Assembly (NCBI RefSeq): GCF_018691265.1
Contig: NW_024881330.1
Coordinates: forward strand, 13,722,386-13,786,385
Length of the DNA: 64,000 nt
Source: Tyto alba
Lineage: Eukaryota > Chordata > Aves > Strigiformes > Tytonidae
Reading direction: 5' to 3'
The position numbers were made by a program, and so were the translations under genes. Positions 49,745-61,578 of the stretch are shown here, in pieces. Under the pieces are notes generated by a model. It saw only the letters and a list, made by a program, of their open reading frames with translations. It was not told the origin of the DNA and made no database searches. Within the stretch, counting starts at the first letter, position 1, and the number at the start of each line of letters is the position of its first letter.

Positions 49745-50526
49745 CTCTGTTAAAGTTAAAGACATGTAAATGGAGGTCAAGTGAATATGATGAATACCTT
49801 TTTCCTGGAAAATGGGAATGAATCCCTAACCTCAAGAGGTGTCTAACTCTGAAAAAAACATTAAAAACCTGAATGACTTTTAAGATGGAGCTAGAAGTTT
49901 CTGAAATGGTTTATATGATACTGTTACTTGCAATAACAAAGGATTGGCTAAAGGACTATTTGTCAGTTGAAAATCCAAATGTAAGAAAAGATCAGAACAT
50001 CTTTTACTCACTTGCAATTTTTTATATCTCTGAAAACTGCCAAATCAATCAGAATGATAATGAATACAATTAATTTATCTTTTTTTTTCCCCATAAGTTT
50101 GAGGTATTTCTGAAGCCAATGTCAACAGTTATGCCTAATTTAGTTGAAAAGTGTGTGTTTAATAACTGAAACTGTGTGATGTAAGGAAAGAATGATGGAT
50201 AATGTTTCCTGTTTCCAAAAATAAAAGACATGATATGGTGCAATGCTGCTGGTCATCATTACCAGCAATAAATTTCTACTCATACTTAATTATGCATTTA
50301 TATTAAATGTCATCTTTTACACACTCTACCAACATAGGGTTACTCTTTATTTTGCTCTGCCTCTTACAGAGTGCCCTCACCGTGAGCATATATGAGGGCT
50401 ACATATCCATGGCAGTGTTGTTTACTAGCTTCTCCTCCTCATGGAAAAATAAAGTGAAAGGGAGTGACTTATTTTTTTAATTTTATAACTCCTTTGATAG
50501 GTTTTTATGTTTTGTTATTTTTTCAG

Positions 50527-50590
50527 ATGGATGTTCAGATACATGCAAGAAAGGCAAAGTCAGAGAACCTTGTGCTTGGAGTATAGCCTG
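50527..50590 (+). other. Possible 64-nt internal exon, product unknown
   Basis: A strong-looking acceptor (gttattttttcag ending at 50526) and a donor (CTG then GTGAGA at 50591) bracket 64 bases. Two of the three frames stay open across it. One gives a cysteine-bearing peptide, GCSDTCKKGKVREPCAWS, whose look is that of an extracellular module, but I cannot name a family. T-rich DNA makes acceptor look-alikes common, so this is speculative. Confidence 0.15.
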
Positions 50591-51782
50591 GTGAGAGATG
50601 TGATGACCTTCTCTGTTTGCAGAGCTTATTTCACAATATGGACAGGCCATTAAACAATTACATCTCCTAAGTTGTATCAAGAGCTGCTGTGGATCATAAC
50701 GTTTTTGCAAGAGTTACTCGAAGAAGTTAATTAATATACCTTTAAATGACATCACCCTTATGACCTGAGTTATAGCACAACAGTGTCATGCTGTAGTACA
50801 ACAGAGGAAGGAACATAATGTGAACAATTTTCCTCTTACTGGTATAGGTTTTTCACAAATAGGGTGGTATTCATCTCACTTACCTTAGAAGAGACAGCTA
50901 CCTTTTAGACCTCTGAAGCTCGGTGAGGCATTGAAAGTTCAATTAATTTGTCAATAATGTAATCTTTGCAGTCAGTGTCTCATGCACCCTGAATGTCTCA
51001 TTTTTTTATCCTTGTGAAACCACAGAAGATAATACAGGGAATATCTCAGGGGGAGAGCTAAGAAGAAAAAGTGGGAGCACATTGAAAAAGGAAGGAAGAA
51101 ATGGTACAAAGTGAGGGCAGAAAGAACGGTAGCTTCTGGCTCCTCATTGCTTGTGAGATAGAATGTTTGAAGAGGGAGAAGAAGACAGCCTTTAGGAAGA
51201 CCAGTTTCCTAGAGATAATGTTGGCCGACAGCGCATGATGAAAAAACATAAATTGTCAAAAGAAGAGCCAGGTATAGTGTGATTTTGCTTGAAGGAGAAG
51301 AAATTTTGACTTGAAGAAAGAGCAGAGCCAGGATGGCCTGACAGAAGGGAGAAGGGGAGAGATTCAGGGCAGCAATAGGAAAGGTTACACAATTCCCTTG
51401 GATGTGGAAGAAAATGCATAGTAGAAAGCATATGACAAGCGTAAAGGAACAGCAGACACAAGAGAATAGTCCCAAAAGGAGATTAATGGAAATAGTAAAC
51501 ATATGTATTTTTATATGTTGCATGAAGACAGAATTTGTGTGTTCATGACCATTAAAGATAAGAATAAACAAAAATATAAAATCTGAAGTTCTGAACCAAG
51601 AATATAAAGAGAATGTTCAGGTATAATCAACATTTTGAAATGTGCATTTTACTGAATATCTTCATTTTTCAGTTTAAAGTTCACCTATTAGTTGGTATGC
51701 ATTGATATTTACAGTTTGACAGTATGACCAGCTGTGTTTTATCGATTCAGAAGGGAGGAATCCATGTTAAATATTCCGGAGA

Positions 51783-51813
51783 ATGAACAAATGAACAAAT
51801 GAACAATCATTTG
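51783..51813. repeat. AATGAACA tandem repeat with small stem
   Basis: Three tandem copies of an 8-base unit (AATGAACA phase). CAAATGA (51796-51802) and TCATTTG (51807-51813) form a 7-bp stem around a 4-base loop. Confidence 0.85.
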
Positions 51814-54146
51814 AAATATGAACAAATCACATCACAGGAGTCAAAGAAGGGAAAAAGTTTTCTTTTCTCTGGCTTTAAAGGGACCTAGACATTATGAACA
51901 TGAAATTTGCAGTAAGCATAGTCAGAAAGCGTAGAACAAGTATAACTAGGGAATGTCCCACTTGCTAAGGCTATACAAAGTGTTTAGAATATGTGATATG
52001 TTATGTTCCTACAGGTAACAGAAATATTAGCACTTTTTGGAAAATACAAATTATGGGAAATCTTGTTTAAGTAGGTAGTGAATCTGCAGAGCAACATTTC
52101 AGTTGACTGAAGAACTTCTGCTTCTGAAGACACATCAATACTTTCTTCATTCATTTTGTTTTTCACTTGAAAGTGTGATTAGATGTGCATTTTTAAGTCA
52201 GATGATGTTCAGATTCAGTACCCAATTTTGTCCCATCAGGTGAGTAACTCAATCCTAGCTAGTCCATCTGAATGATAAATTAGAGGTAGGATTCTTTCCT
52301 CAGTAACAGTAGAGAAAAATTTTGTCTAAAATACCAAAACTTTTTGAAATTGAGGAAAGCATTAGTGTATTGCTCCCTCATTAAAAAAAAAAAAAAACAA
52401 CCAAACAAAACAGAGGTTTGTTGTTTGCAGTTCAAATTTATTTGCTTTAGCTCAGTGGTATAAGCTTTCTTCCTGATCTTTTTGTCCTAATAATCTGCCT
52501 GTTACTCTTCAAAAACTCCTGTTGGAATTGGAGTTTCCACACAAAATTATTTTAAATTCAGACACTTCATTCTCTTTCTTTTTGCTGCAACTTAGGCTTT
52601 GCTGAGTTTCTCAGATAAATTTTTACTTATTTTTATTTCCCAAATGAATTTGCAGTAATTTTTCTATATCAGGAAAGACTATTTTACCTCTGCCCCAAAT
52701 TTTTTGCAGACAGTTGTAATAGAAATACTAAGACTGGCGTGAATGGAGAATGCCTGGGTGTGATGGCACCTTATGGACCCCACAGCAGAGAGGGGTTCCC
52801 AGAACGGACTGTACTAATGGCATCCAGATTAGCAGTTCGAGACCCCATAACATCCACCTGCAGTTTCATGACATGGTTGGAAAATCCAGCTTGTAGAAAG
52901 GAGATCAGTGCTATGCAGTTCTGGGTTGTTATGTTTAACAACTGTTTCTTTTGCTTTCGAGACCTGATGAGATAGTTTTGGGAGCAGATCCAAAAACAAG
53001 GCTTTGTTGGGGTTCAGTAAGAAAGGCTCTGTGTTTCACAATGTGGTTTTGTTCCCTTATAAAATTTTAAGAAACTCACAATAACAGCCCCAAATCATGC
53101 TGCACACAATATGATATTCAGAGCTCCCTCTGGGAAGACCTTTGTGTGGTTTTGCTGTGGCAACCAGATAATAGTGAACAACCCACGCAGAGAGTATTTC
53201 TGCAAACTGTTGACACAGCTCACAACAATAGGTCTATCTGCTCACTTGTGAAAGATGAAGCAGCCGGCAGCATAAAGCCAGGAAGAGCTCTAAACAATAT
53301 GGGACAATTATCCTCCCTGTAAAAAATCCAGGTGAGGAAGGTATTGTTGGTGAATACACAGTAAAAACCTGCCTTTTAAACAAATGTAGCTTTTAAAAAG
53401 TCTCGTTTCAACACTGACCTCTCCGGATAATTAATAAGCCTTACAAATAGTTGGAAGGAAAATTTAGGTGAGACTCAGGCAGGTGTTTTTTTTCCATGCT
53501 TACAGGCTAAAATGAGACCTGGCTGATATTCAGCTATCCAGAAATATGAGTGGTCCTGCTGGCTCCCCTTCACCGGGGATGGGTGAACTCACTTGGGGCT
53601 GGCAAGAGCCAGGTGTCCATCAGAGGCAAACACAAGGCAATTGTATAAAGAATTTGGCCAATGCTACTCAGGGAAAAACGGTGAACAAAGAACCCTGGAG
53701 CATCTTCTGTACTCCCTGGAGTAGATTTAATCCACTCCATTGATTAGAGCATTTCCAGGCCTCAGTGTGAGTCTGAAATCAGTATAACCTCTATCTCCCC
53801 ACAGGTGGCAGTCTCAAGTGCCTCTTGTGTGAGATAACCAAAGGCTCTGGGAAGGCAGCTGGTGGGAGGTCATGCACTAAAATATGGGTAATACAGATTG
53901 AAATGTGGCTTCAAATAGCCCAGAGACAGCAGTGACTGGATGCAGTATTCTGAACCTAATGCATTTTTAATTGTCACTTAAAGGGAAATCATGCTGTTTC
54001 TCTTTCTGGTGGATCCCATCATGTTTTCTGTGCAGTTTAAGCCAATTACCTGTCTATCTTCAATGCTGATAAAAACAAAAAGAAGAAATGATTGCTATTT
54101 GACTCCTTTTGGAGATCTAGTTTGGCTGTGATGATGTGATATAAAG

Positions 54147-54620
54147 GACATGGACCTGCTCAAGTGGGTCCAGAGGAGGACCATGAAGATGATCAAGGGT
54201 TGGAGCACCTCCCTAATGAAGACAGGCTGAGACAGTTGGGGTTCAGCCTGGAGAAGAGAAGGCTCAGGGGAGACCTTATAGTGGCTTTCCAGTACTTAAA
54301 GGGGGCTACAGGAAAGACAGGGAGGGACTCTTTATCAGCGAGTGTAATGATAGGATGAGGGGTAACAGTTTTAAACTGAAAGAGGGTGGATTTAGATTAG
54401 ACATAAGGAAAAAATTCTTTACTGTGAGGGTAGTGGGACACTGGCACAGGGTGCCCAGAGAAGCTGTGGCTGCCCCCTCCCTGGAAGGGTTCAAGGTCAG
54501 GTTGGACGGGGCTTTGAGCAACCTGGTCTGGTGGGAGGTGTCCCTGCCCATGGCAGGGGGGCTGGAACGAGATGATCTCTAAGGCGCCTTCCAGCCCAAA
54601 CCATCCTATGGTTCTATGAT
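54147..54620 (+). mobile_element. CR1 LINE 3' end, youngest-looking copy in the window, plus strand
   Basis: A 5'-truncated CR1 of about 475 bp covering the ORF2 C-terminus and 3' UTR. Translation gives [37 protein letters not shown] and, after a frame change, FRLDIRKKFFTVRVVGHWHR, the usual C-terminal order. It ends with gatgatctctaaggcgcctt, then ccagcccaaaccatcctatg and ttctatgat, the avian CR1 3' tail. Two open frames (54164-54358 and 54355-54582) abut, so little more than one frameshift or stop separates the parts. A T19 run begins 9 bases downstream. Confidence 0.96.
54164..54582 (+). pseudogene. CR1 ORF2 C-terminal remnant in two abutting frames
   Basis: This is the C-terminal end of CR1 reverse transcriptase, after the catalytic domain. 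The first frame (54164-54358) holds [20 protein letters not shown]; the second (54355-54582) holds FRLDIRKKFFTVRV, HWHRVPREAV and SLEGFKVRLDGAL. It is 5'-truncated, has no promoter and no catalytic residues, and is not expected to be functional. Confidence 0.9.
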
Positions 54621-54628
54621 ATGCAAAC

Positions 54629-54647
54629 TTTTTTTTTTTTTTTTTTT
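54629..54647. repeat. Poly(T) run, 19 bases
   Basis: Uninterrupted T run starting a few bases after the CR1 tail. CR1 elements do not use a poly(A) tail and this run has the wrong polarity for one, so it probably predates the insertion. Confidence 0.95.
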
Positions 54648-57600
54648 GATCTTGCATAATTTCTTGCACAGTCCTACAGACATTTGTCCTGACTGACATT
54701 TTCTTACAAGAAACAACCAGGAGTGACTGGGCCACCTCTCAGGCAGAGCTGCAGCATGCTGGCAGCAGCTGGGGAAGGCTATTTCCTGCACTATTATTAG
54801 ACTTGGCACTGGATGACTGATGCTAAATTATTATAGTTGAAAAATAAAAAAAAGTAATTTTTCATACCAGTATCAACCATTAAGAGGGTAAACTCTCTGC
54901 TCTTCATTTTGTGCTGAGTGTGTCAATAAAAACATCATCAGCTTTACGTTGTCCTCATGGTGCTGTCCTCTTCATCAAACAACAAAGCAATGTCCAAAGA
55001 CAAATCAATGATGTAAGGAAAAAGGAAAGCTGATTTGAGTGTAACAGGCTGTGAATTTTTCTGGAGAGTTTCAATCCCTGGAAAGATTAAAAGATAATTG
55101 TATCTCTACTACAGTAATGCAGAAGGGTTTAAGGGAATTACAAAATAATTTTAAAAGTAGGCCTTTCTACAGTAGGTTTAACAAGCCTATAATATTTCTA
55201 TTATTTTATTCTTATCACATGGTGAAATACTATTTCATTAGAGTGGAAATAAGATCTTCTCGTTACCATTTTAATAGTAACTCTCAGCCAGGCTGTCAGT
55301 TCAAACGGCAGGGCAAACAAAAGCACAGTGCTGCCTCTGGGAGGTCCCTCATCGGAGAGATATCTGAGGGATTATGAATCAAGCTAGCTGATTTGCAGAA
55401 CAAATAAAATTATTTCTTTCATGAAAATTTCTGTCATAATCATTAAGGTCCTTTTTACACAGCGGAAGACTAGGTAGGGTTGTAAGAATTGTATATTCTG
55501 ACAATTTTGTCATCTCCTTTCAACACTAATTTCAATTTATGTTAGAAAAACTTTTCTTTGTACAACTGATCTCAAATGTCAGCAAAGCCTACCCTGCTAG
55601 CAGCTCTGTGCTGCCATAAATCACGTGGTTATTGCACCTCAGGGATGTTAGAAGCTCAGTGTCCATGAAGACACATTAATATTTGAAAAAAATCCACCAT
55701 TTTAGCAGGCAATCTGACAGATGGATTCTGTCTCTATACGTATCAAGTAACCACTCCACCACTTAATAGTTTATTATAACAATAATCACCATGAAAATTT
55801 CCCAAAGGGAGGCTTTAATTTTTCACTTCTGAAGCCACGCTGAAGGAATTGAGTTTGATTTTAGTATTAATGTCTTCTCATAGGCTGTTCTCTGCATCTT
55901 TGTGCTTACAGATGGGCATGAATGAAAATGAAATGAATGAGTGCTTACTGAAAAACAGACAGTAGTAACGTACCTGAGGAGGGGGGGAAATTGAAACACT
56001 GTCCTGTGGGCTTTATTCAGAGAAAACTCTCAGTGACTTCTGGTGGCCTGAGAAACCAGTGTGAGATCAAGCCCTGAATGCATTTCAGTTGTACCTAGGT
56101 TATTTATTTGAGGAGAAATCATGCAGAGAATGTTTCTTAGTTTTAATATTTCATAGCAATGAGCTTCTACTGCTGTACACAGATGTGTGCATTGCAATGT
56201 TGGCCAATAAAGACAGCCTGGCCTGAGCTGCAACCTGTAGGTCATGAGGTAATGTGGTGCCATTTGCTAGTTCAGGTACTATTTTACGAGATGAAACCTG
56301 CAGATCTTGTAAGTGTCCAGCATGGGGTGGAGCTTGCTTGGGGAGCCACAGGATTGGGGTCAGAGATGCCTGAAGACACCCCATGATGGTCCTGTGCCCC
56401 TCCACAGCTGCTGCCTTTGGGAGTCCCAGTCCATGTGAACTCAGGGGAGGCTCATCCACTGACTGCAGAAGGGTGAGGATTCCTCCCTTCCCTGTGCCCC
56501 ACATCAATGAAGTCATTTACAGGGTCCACAAGTTTTGTGGGAAGTGGTGTTGCCCTTGGGAAATTTCTCTTTTTCATGTGGAAGGTTAGCAGCAAGACCC
56601 TCAAATAAGTTGTTTGTTTTTTTGGTCAATTCTTTTACAATACTGGGATATTAATATTTTTTTAGCATCTATGATCTGTCAAGGCCATCTTACTGCCATA
56701 GCATGGGGTCAATGTCCCTTGTCACTGCAGAGAAAGACAAATATCCTGAATTTGATCTTTTTGCTTTGGCAACCGATGTATTCTATAACTAACTGCCTTT
56801 TTGAAATTTGTTTTTTGAAATTTGATTTTTGGAAGCTTGTTTGTGTAAGTGGAAGAAGGTACAAAGACTCATCCTGCTGATGACTCAGTGGTCAGTAGCT
56901 GTGGGAGAGATACAGTGCTGGTCCCTTGTACTGTCTGTTGTGTTTCAGCGTGCAGAGGTTCACACGCTGTCAGTTCACACTGGAACCAGATTTGTGCCCA
57001 GTCATTTAAATTTTAAAATACTTGGCTTCAGTAGGAGCACATTTTGACAATCTGTTTGAGAACAGATTGCAAGGATATTTTTCTCTCTTTCCCTTTGCTT
57101 CCCTTGTGTGTTGTCTGATTCATAAGTTGTCATCAAAACCCCCCACCTTACCTGCTCACGGAGAGCTCATTTCCTGAGAATTTAAAAGCCCCTAAAGAAC
57201 AGTTGTGCACTGTTATTTTATTTTTATGTTTAGTGCAGTGGAGACTGAAATGCATGGCTTTCCCCCCCGAAGTTTATTATCCCATTATAAAAGTGAAGTT
57301 GAGTGAATGGAGCTATTAGTAAAAATGAAAGACAAAGATTTCAACAATGAAATCAGAAAATTGCGTAACTGAGGGGACACACTGCCAGCTCCCCCTGGAA
57401 GCCAGCTGGAAGCCAGTTCTGCTCTGTAATGGAGTGGTGGGTCTCCAATGGGATCCTGGTGCCTCCTGCCTATGACCTCCTCCCAGAGGTCTGACTTCTG
57501 TAAGGCTGTGTATGGTGGTTTGTTCCTGATGGCTTCTAGCCATATGAAGCTGTTGCTGTGTAGCTTGAGGGGCCAGGAGGATTGGCTCTTCTTAGTCTCT

Positions 57601-58059
57601 GTGTTGCCAACTCCCTGCTCTATGTAAAATGTAAAAGATGTTTCATAGCTTTAGTCAAAGCTTCCAAGATTACCTCAGTGAATACAACTTAATGTAGTGA
57701 GAAAAGCACCAATTTTCACTATGCTCTTATCTCTACAATTCTTGGATTCTGGGATAATTTTGATTAAAATGCATAGCATCATATTACTGAAAACCCTCTT
57801 TTGCTCTGCCTGGAAGAAGATCTGCAGAGAGAATGAGGCTAAAGGAAACAGGGTCTTCTTGTTTCCAGCTGGAAAAATGGACTGTTAGAGGGGTCAAAAA
57901 TGATGTGGACCACCAGGCTTAAAAGTTGTTAATCAACATCCATTTGGTCAATAAGAAGTGAAGTACCTCAGGGGCTGACACAGGTAGTTTGTGGATTCAC
58001 ACTGACCCAACACTGGTCATATTTTCAGCTCTGCATGAGGAGACAGAATGCACTCTTAG
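54648..58059. other. Gene-free interval
   Basis: No exon or classifiable transposon is recognised. A 121-codon minus-strand frame at 56151-56516 has overlapping frames on both strands and no family resemblance. Base composition rises slightly in GC around 56.2-56.5 kb without CpG enrichment. Confidence 0.5.
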
Positions 58060-58868
58060 ACACTATGGAGACAGCATTAAATTAGAGGAGGGTTTGATGT
58101 GCTAAATGAGAAAGATTTGATTCAAAAGAAATATGAGGGATTTTGAGGATTGGCTTGACAGAGATTTCACAAAGTTCAACAGAGGACTGTGAGGTTCTGT
58201 ACACGGAATGGGATAATCCCCTGCACCAGCTGACCTGCCTGGCTGAAAAGCCACCCTGCGAGAAAGGACAGAGGGCTGTGATGGACACTAGACTGAATAT
58301 ATTAGCCAAAAATGCAGTTACAGAGGAAACAAGGCAGACTGCCAACTGTGCTCCATCAGAGATAATGTAGTCAACAGATCAAGAGGAATCTATGTTCCCC
58401 TTTGTTTAGCCCTGGACACTCAGTTTTGGGCGTCCCAGTTCAAGTGGGATGTAGATGGACTGGAGAAGCACTACAACAGAGCTTCCAAGATGGTCAGAGG
58501 CCTTGAGGAGAGGCTGGGATCCATGAGAGCTGATCTTGTTTTCTCTGGTGAAGAGGTGGCTTCAGGATGATCAGCTAGCAGCCCACAACTGCTCAGTGGG
58601 GAGTTACAGTGATGACAGAACCAAACTGCTTTGTGATACAGCAGAAGGAATAAAGGTGGGCAGTGCCTGAAACTGCCTTTGGGGAAGTTCAAATCGGGTA
58701 TGAGCAAAAACTTCTTCACCAGGAGGGCAGTGCAACAGTGGAGCAGGAACCCATGGAGACATCATCCGTGGAGATTCTTAGGCTGTAGCCCACCTGACCT
58801 AGCATTAGCAATAACTGTGCTTTGACAGGAAGGCTGGGTTAGGGACCTACTTAAGACCTGGGATGTGA
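58060..58868 (+). mobile_element. Older CR1 LINE 3' end (different subtype), plus strand
   Basis: About 0.8 kb with ORF2 C-terminal landmarks in order: a QSSTEDCEVLYTEWDNPLHQ-like stretch (about 58171-58230), then TRLNILAKNAVTEETRQTAN (about 58287-58346), ggactggagaagcactacaa (58458-58477), ggggaagttcaaatcgggta (58681-58700) and ccaggagggcagtgcaacag (58719-58738). The 3' UTR has gacctagcattagcaataac at about 58797. It resembles a CR1 group whose tail reads roughly ctgacctagtgttggcaata, distinct from the copy at 54.1 kb. Frames are broken. Confidence 0.8.
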
Positions 58869-61578
58869 TCCTGCAGTTACTGAAGCCAGTAGTAAGGCCC
58901 TACCAACTGAAGGACCGGTGGCTTTCCTAGCTTCACCTTTTAGCCCAACTGGACTTTTTACTGTTGCTTTGACTCATGTATAAAATGACTCTAAAATTAT
59001 TTTATTGTGATTGGGCAGAGTGGTATGACTGTTTTAAACTCCTCAAATCATGACAACAGAGTGCCAGGTTGGGGGACTGAGGTATACTGAAGAGTTAATG
59101 ACTTTTGAAGCAGGAAGAAAAGGCAGGGTAAGGTGGGAGAGATAATGATGTGAAGGGGGTGAGTCCTGGCCAGGGGAAGGGGTAAGAAGTATATAGATGA
59201 GGCGTAGCTATAAAGAGGTAGATGTGCATGGGACATAAATAGGAAAATCATTACTCTGAAACAATCCTGTGAGAAAAATGGAAGGGTTTAAGGTGTGTTA
59301 AAGGCTTTGCAGATTCAAACTAATATTTATGGCCAGACTGGAAGAAGGGCTTTTGTTCTTTTGCGTATCAGCTCTTAGTAATTATAGATGTTTCTCTAAA
59401 TTTGCTGAAACTATTCATATGTAATGGTATGTTTCAGAGTTTCACAGGGATCTTGTGAAATACACAGTGGTATCGGATTATGCCTGTTGCAAGTCAGTGT
59501 TTAATGCTGGCTCAAGGAGATTAACCTAGAAATTTGCTAGCATTTATTGAACACAAACCTCGGTGAGGTTTCTGAGCGTGCTGTGGCAGTCCTCTGGAAG
59601 AGCAGGCGTATTCCACAAGCTTTGCAAGGCTGTCAGATGGGAAGAGACAGAAGGGATGAGACTGTCTGGGAAAAGCACTGGCACAGCACCGTGACCTTCG
59701 GTGGGGCTGCGCCACTCTGCGCGGGCTGAGAACTTGGCGTGGGCTGCAGTGGTGGCTATTGTGCACTGTGAATGGCTGCTTCATGCTAACCAGTCTGTGG
59801 TGGCTATTTTTAATCCCAAATTCTAACATGTGGGTTTTAGAACAGTGCTTGTCTCAAATGTGAAAGAAACCACAGAGTAAGGGACTAAAGGGCTGTTTTG
59901 AAAAAGGTCCGGAAGGGAAGCCACACAGACTGGAAAGCTGCCCCACTAAAACCCATCTTTAAAATAAAAAAAAAAAAATTAGACATCTCCTGAAGAAAAC
60001 GGAATAATCTTTTTGAAGGCTGCCAGCCAGGGTCATGTATTCAAGGCTGGGTCGGGTGCTTGGGTTGATCCTAATTATGTATACCGGTGTATAAGATACT
60101 TGTTAACTCAAGATTGCCTTGACCTAGATGAATAAGGAATATAGTACAAAGAGTAGTTAATAAGAAGTTAAGAATAGCTAACCAACACTATGTTCTTTCA
60201 GAGCCGAAGAGGAAAGCTGTCACCTGTGCACAGCTTGTGTGTAAGAGAAATTCTGCAGTAGGTGTGTAAACAACCATGGTCCTGACAAAGCCACATTTTG
60301 GAAGAGGATCCCTTATTTTGTCCTGTTGGCTGAGAAGCTCTTCTGAAGCAGGCTGAAAACACCTCCCCCTCATTACAATTGGTTAAATATTAATGGCTGC
60401 TTCACACCCTTGCAGAAGACTGAAAATACCTGGTTGCAGCAAGATGAGGATGAATAGAGAAGTGTGTTGGTAACATTCAGTACTGTTCAATTATGAATTT
60501 AGCAGGTCTGCTCCAAATTGAAGGACATAAATCTCAAAGCTGTATTTTTTCTCACACATTTATGTACTTCATTCCTTTTAGAAATCAACAGCTAAATATG
60601 CAATGGTGTTCACAAAAAGAGATTTTCCTTTTTTTTTTTGAATGGATAGGTTGGCTGAAAAGTGATAGTCATGTATGCAAGAAGCTTGGCTTCTCTGGCA
60701 TGTATGTGTTAGTCAGGCATCTTGGACCACTGCAGAACTTTCCAATTTACAGTAAAGGAGGCCTTGGCCCCAAGCACTTACTAACAGCCTTAACAAAGGG
60801 TATAAGTATCAATTACTTGGATAACTCAGTCAGACCTGACTGTACTCATGAGCTGTTAATATTCGCTTTTTCTTAATTGTGTGGGATTTTTTTTGTATAT
60901 GACATCCCAAAAGAAAGTAAAAATATCCTAAGCTTAATATCATATAAACATTACAGATTAGAAGAGCCTTTCGTCATAAAGAATTTTCCCCTTCCCTCCA
61001 GGCTTGGGTTAATCCTTACCTCCCACAGGTCTGGATCTGATTTTTTCCCTAAAATCTCTTAGTGATGTTAGTCCAATATTTTGATGCCTAGACTTAGGAT
61101 ATTACTGTATTGTACATTAAGAGGAAAAGAAATAACTAATGTTGTTTTTTTTTTCACTTCTTGTTCTAAAGAGCATTGTGGCAAATGAGACAGCTTCAAG
61201 GAGAGGTGGAGATTAGTGCTAAAAAAGAAAGCTTTTTCCTGCTTGCTAAATGGAAAGGTCTCTTGAAGAAAAACTGAAGTAAAGGAGGCATGATTGAAAG
61301 TGTATTGAAGCCACAGAGCTTCTTCCATTGCCTTTACTGGATTTTGATTTAAGCTCACAGAGTGTCCATTACATTTTTATTACCCTTTCTGGACACATAA
61401 AATGTTGCTTTTATTGTTTAAAAAAAAGAAATCATGAATGACTTTAGCATTCACTGGAGTGAGTCATTGCCTTGAGCCAAGTGTAGCGTGACTCAGGGGT
61501 TCAAAGCAAATCCCCACAGCCCTGTCCTCCACTCCACTTTATGAAGCTCCCTTGAGCAGTTGCTGTGCCAGGCCTGGT
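58869..61578. other. Gene-free interval
   Basis: No known gene or certain transposon. A short A run lies near 59968-59980. A 127-codon plus-strand frame at 60493-60876 is not recognised. The stretch 59870-60400 has some LTR-like flavour but no TG...CA ends or flanking duplication could be found. Confidence 0.45.

Larger units (their letters stand above)
48880..49960 (+). mobile_element. Heavily decayed CR1 LINE reverse-transcriptase region, plus strand
   Basis: Readable landmarks in CR1 order on the plus strand are QHGFGKSVYC (about 48925-48955), resembling the QHGFxKGxSC block; NVFIND (about 49165-49185); an ADD triplet in another frame at about 49210-49220; a tgttcacttctggccctgga stretch (about 49568-49590) resembling the codons before the QRR motif; and a 3' part at about 49875-49960 like the ORF2 end. 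Frames shift repeatedly and stops are many. An A17 run (49459-49475) interrupts it. This is probably an ancient copy carrying most of the polymerase domain. Both edges are uncertain. Confidence 0.5.
49961..54146. other. Gene-free interval with a purine-rich stretch
   Basis: No known gene is recognised. The region 51050-51560 is strongly purine-biased on the plus strand and produces long pyrimidine-coded minus-strand frames (up to 120 codons), which are a composition effect. A possible short exon is listed separately at 50527-50590. An A15 run lies at 52383-52397. Confidence 0.5.

Noticed and set aside
51050..51571. Minus-strand frames of 63, 89 and 120 codons rich in Phe, Leu and Ser
   Set aside because: The plus strand is strongly purine-biased here, which removes stop codons from the minus strand and gives hydrophobic peptides by composition alone.
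59870..60400. Possible class II-like LTR
   Set aside because: No TG...CA ends, target duplication, TATA plus poly(A) signal set, or second copy could be found.
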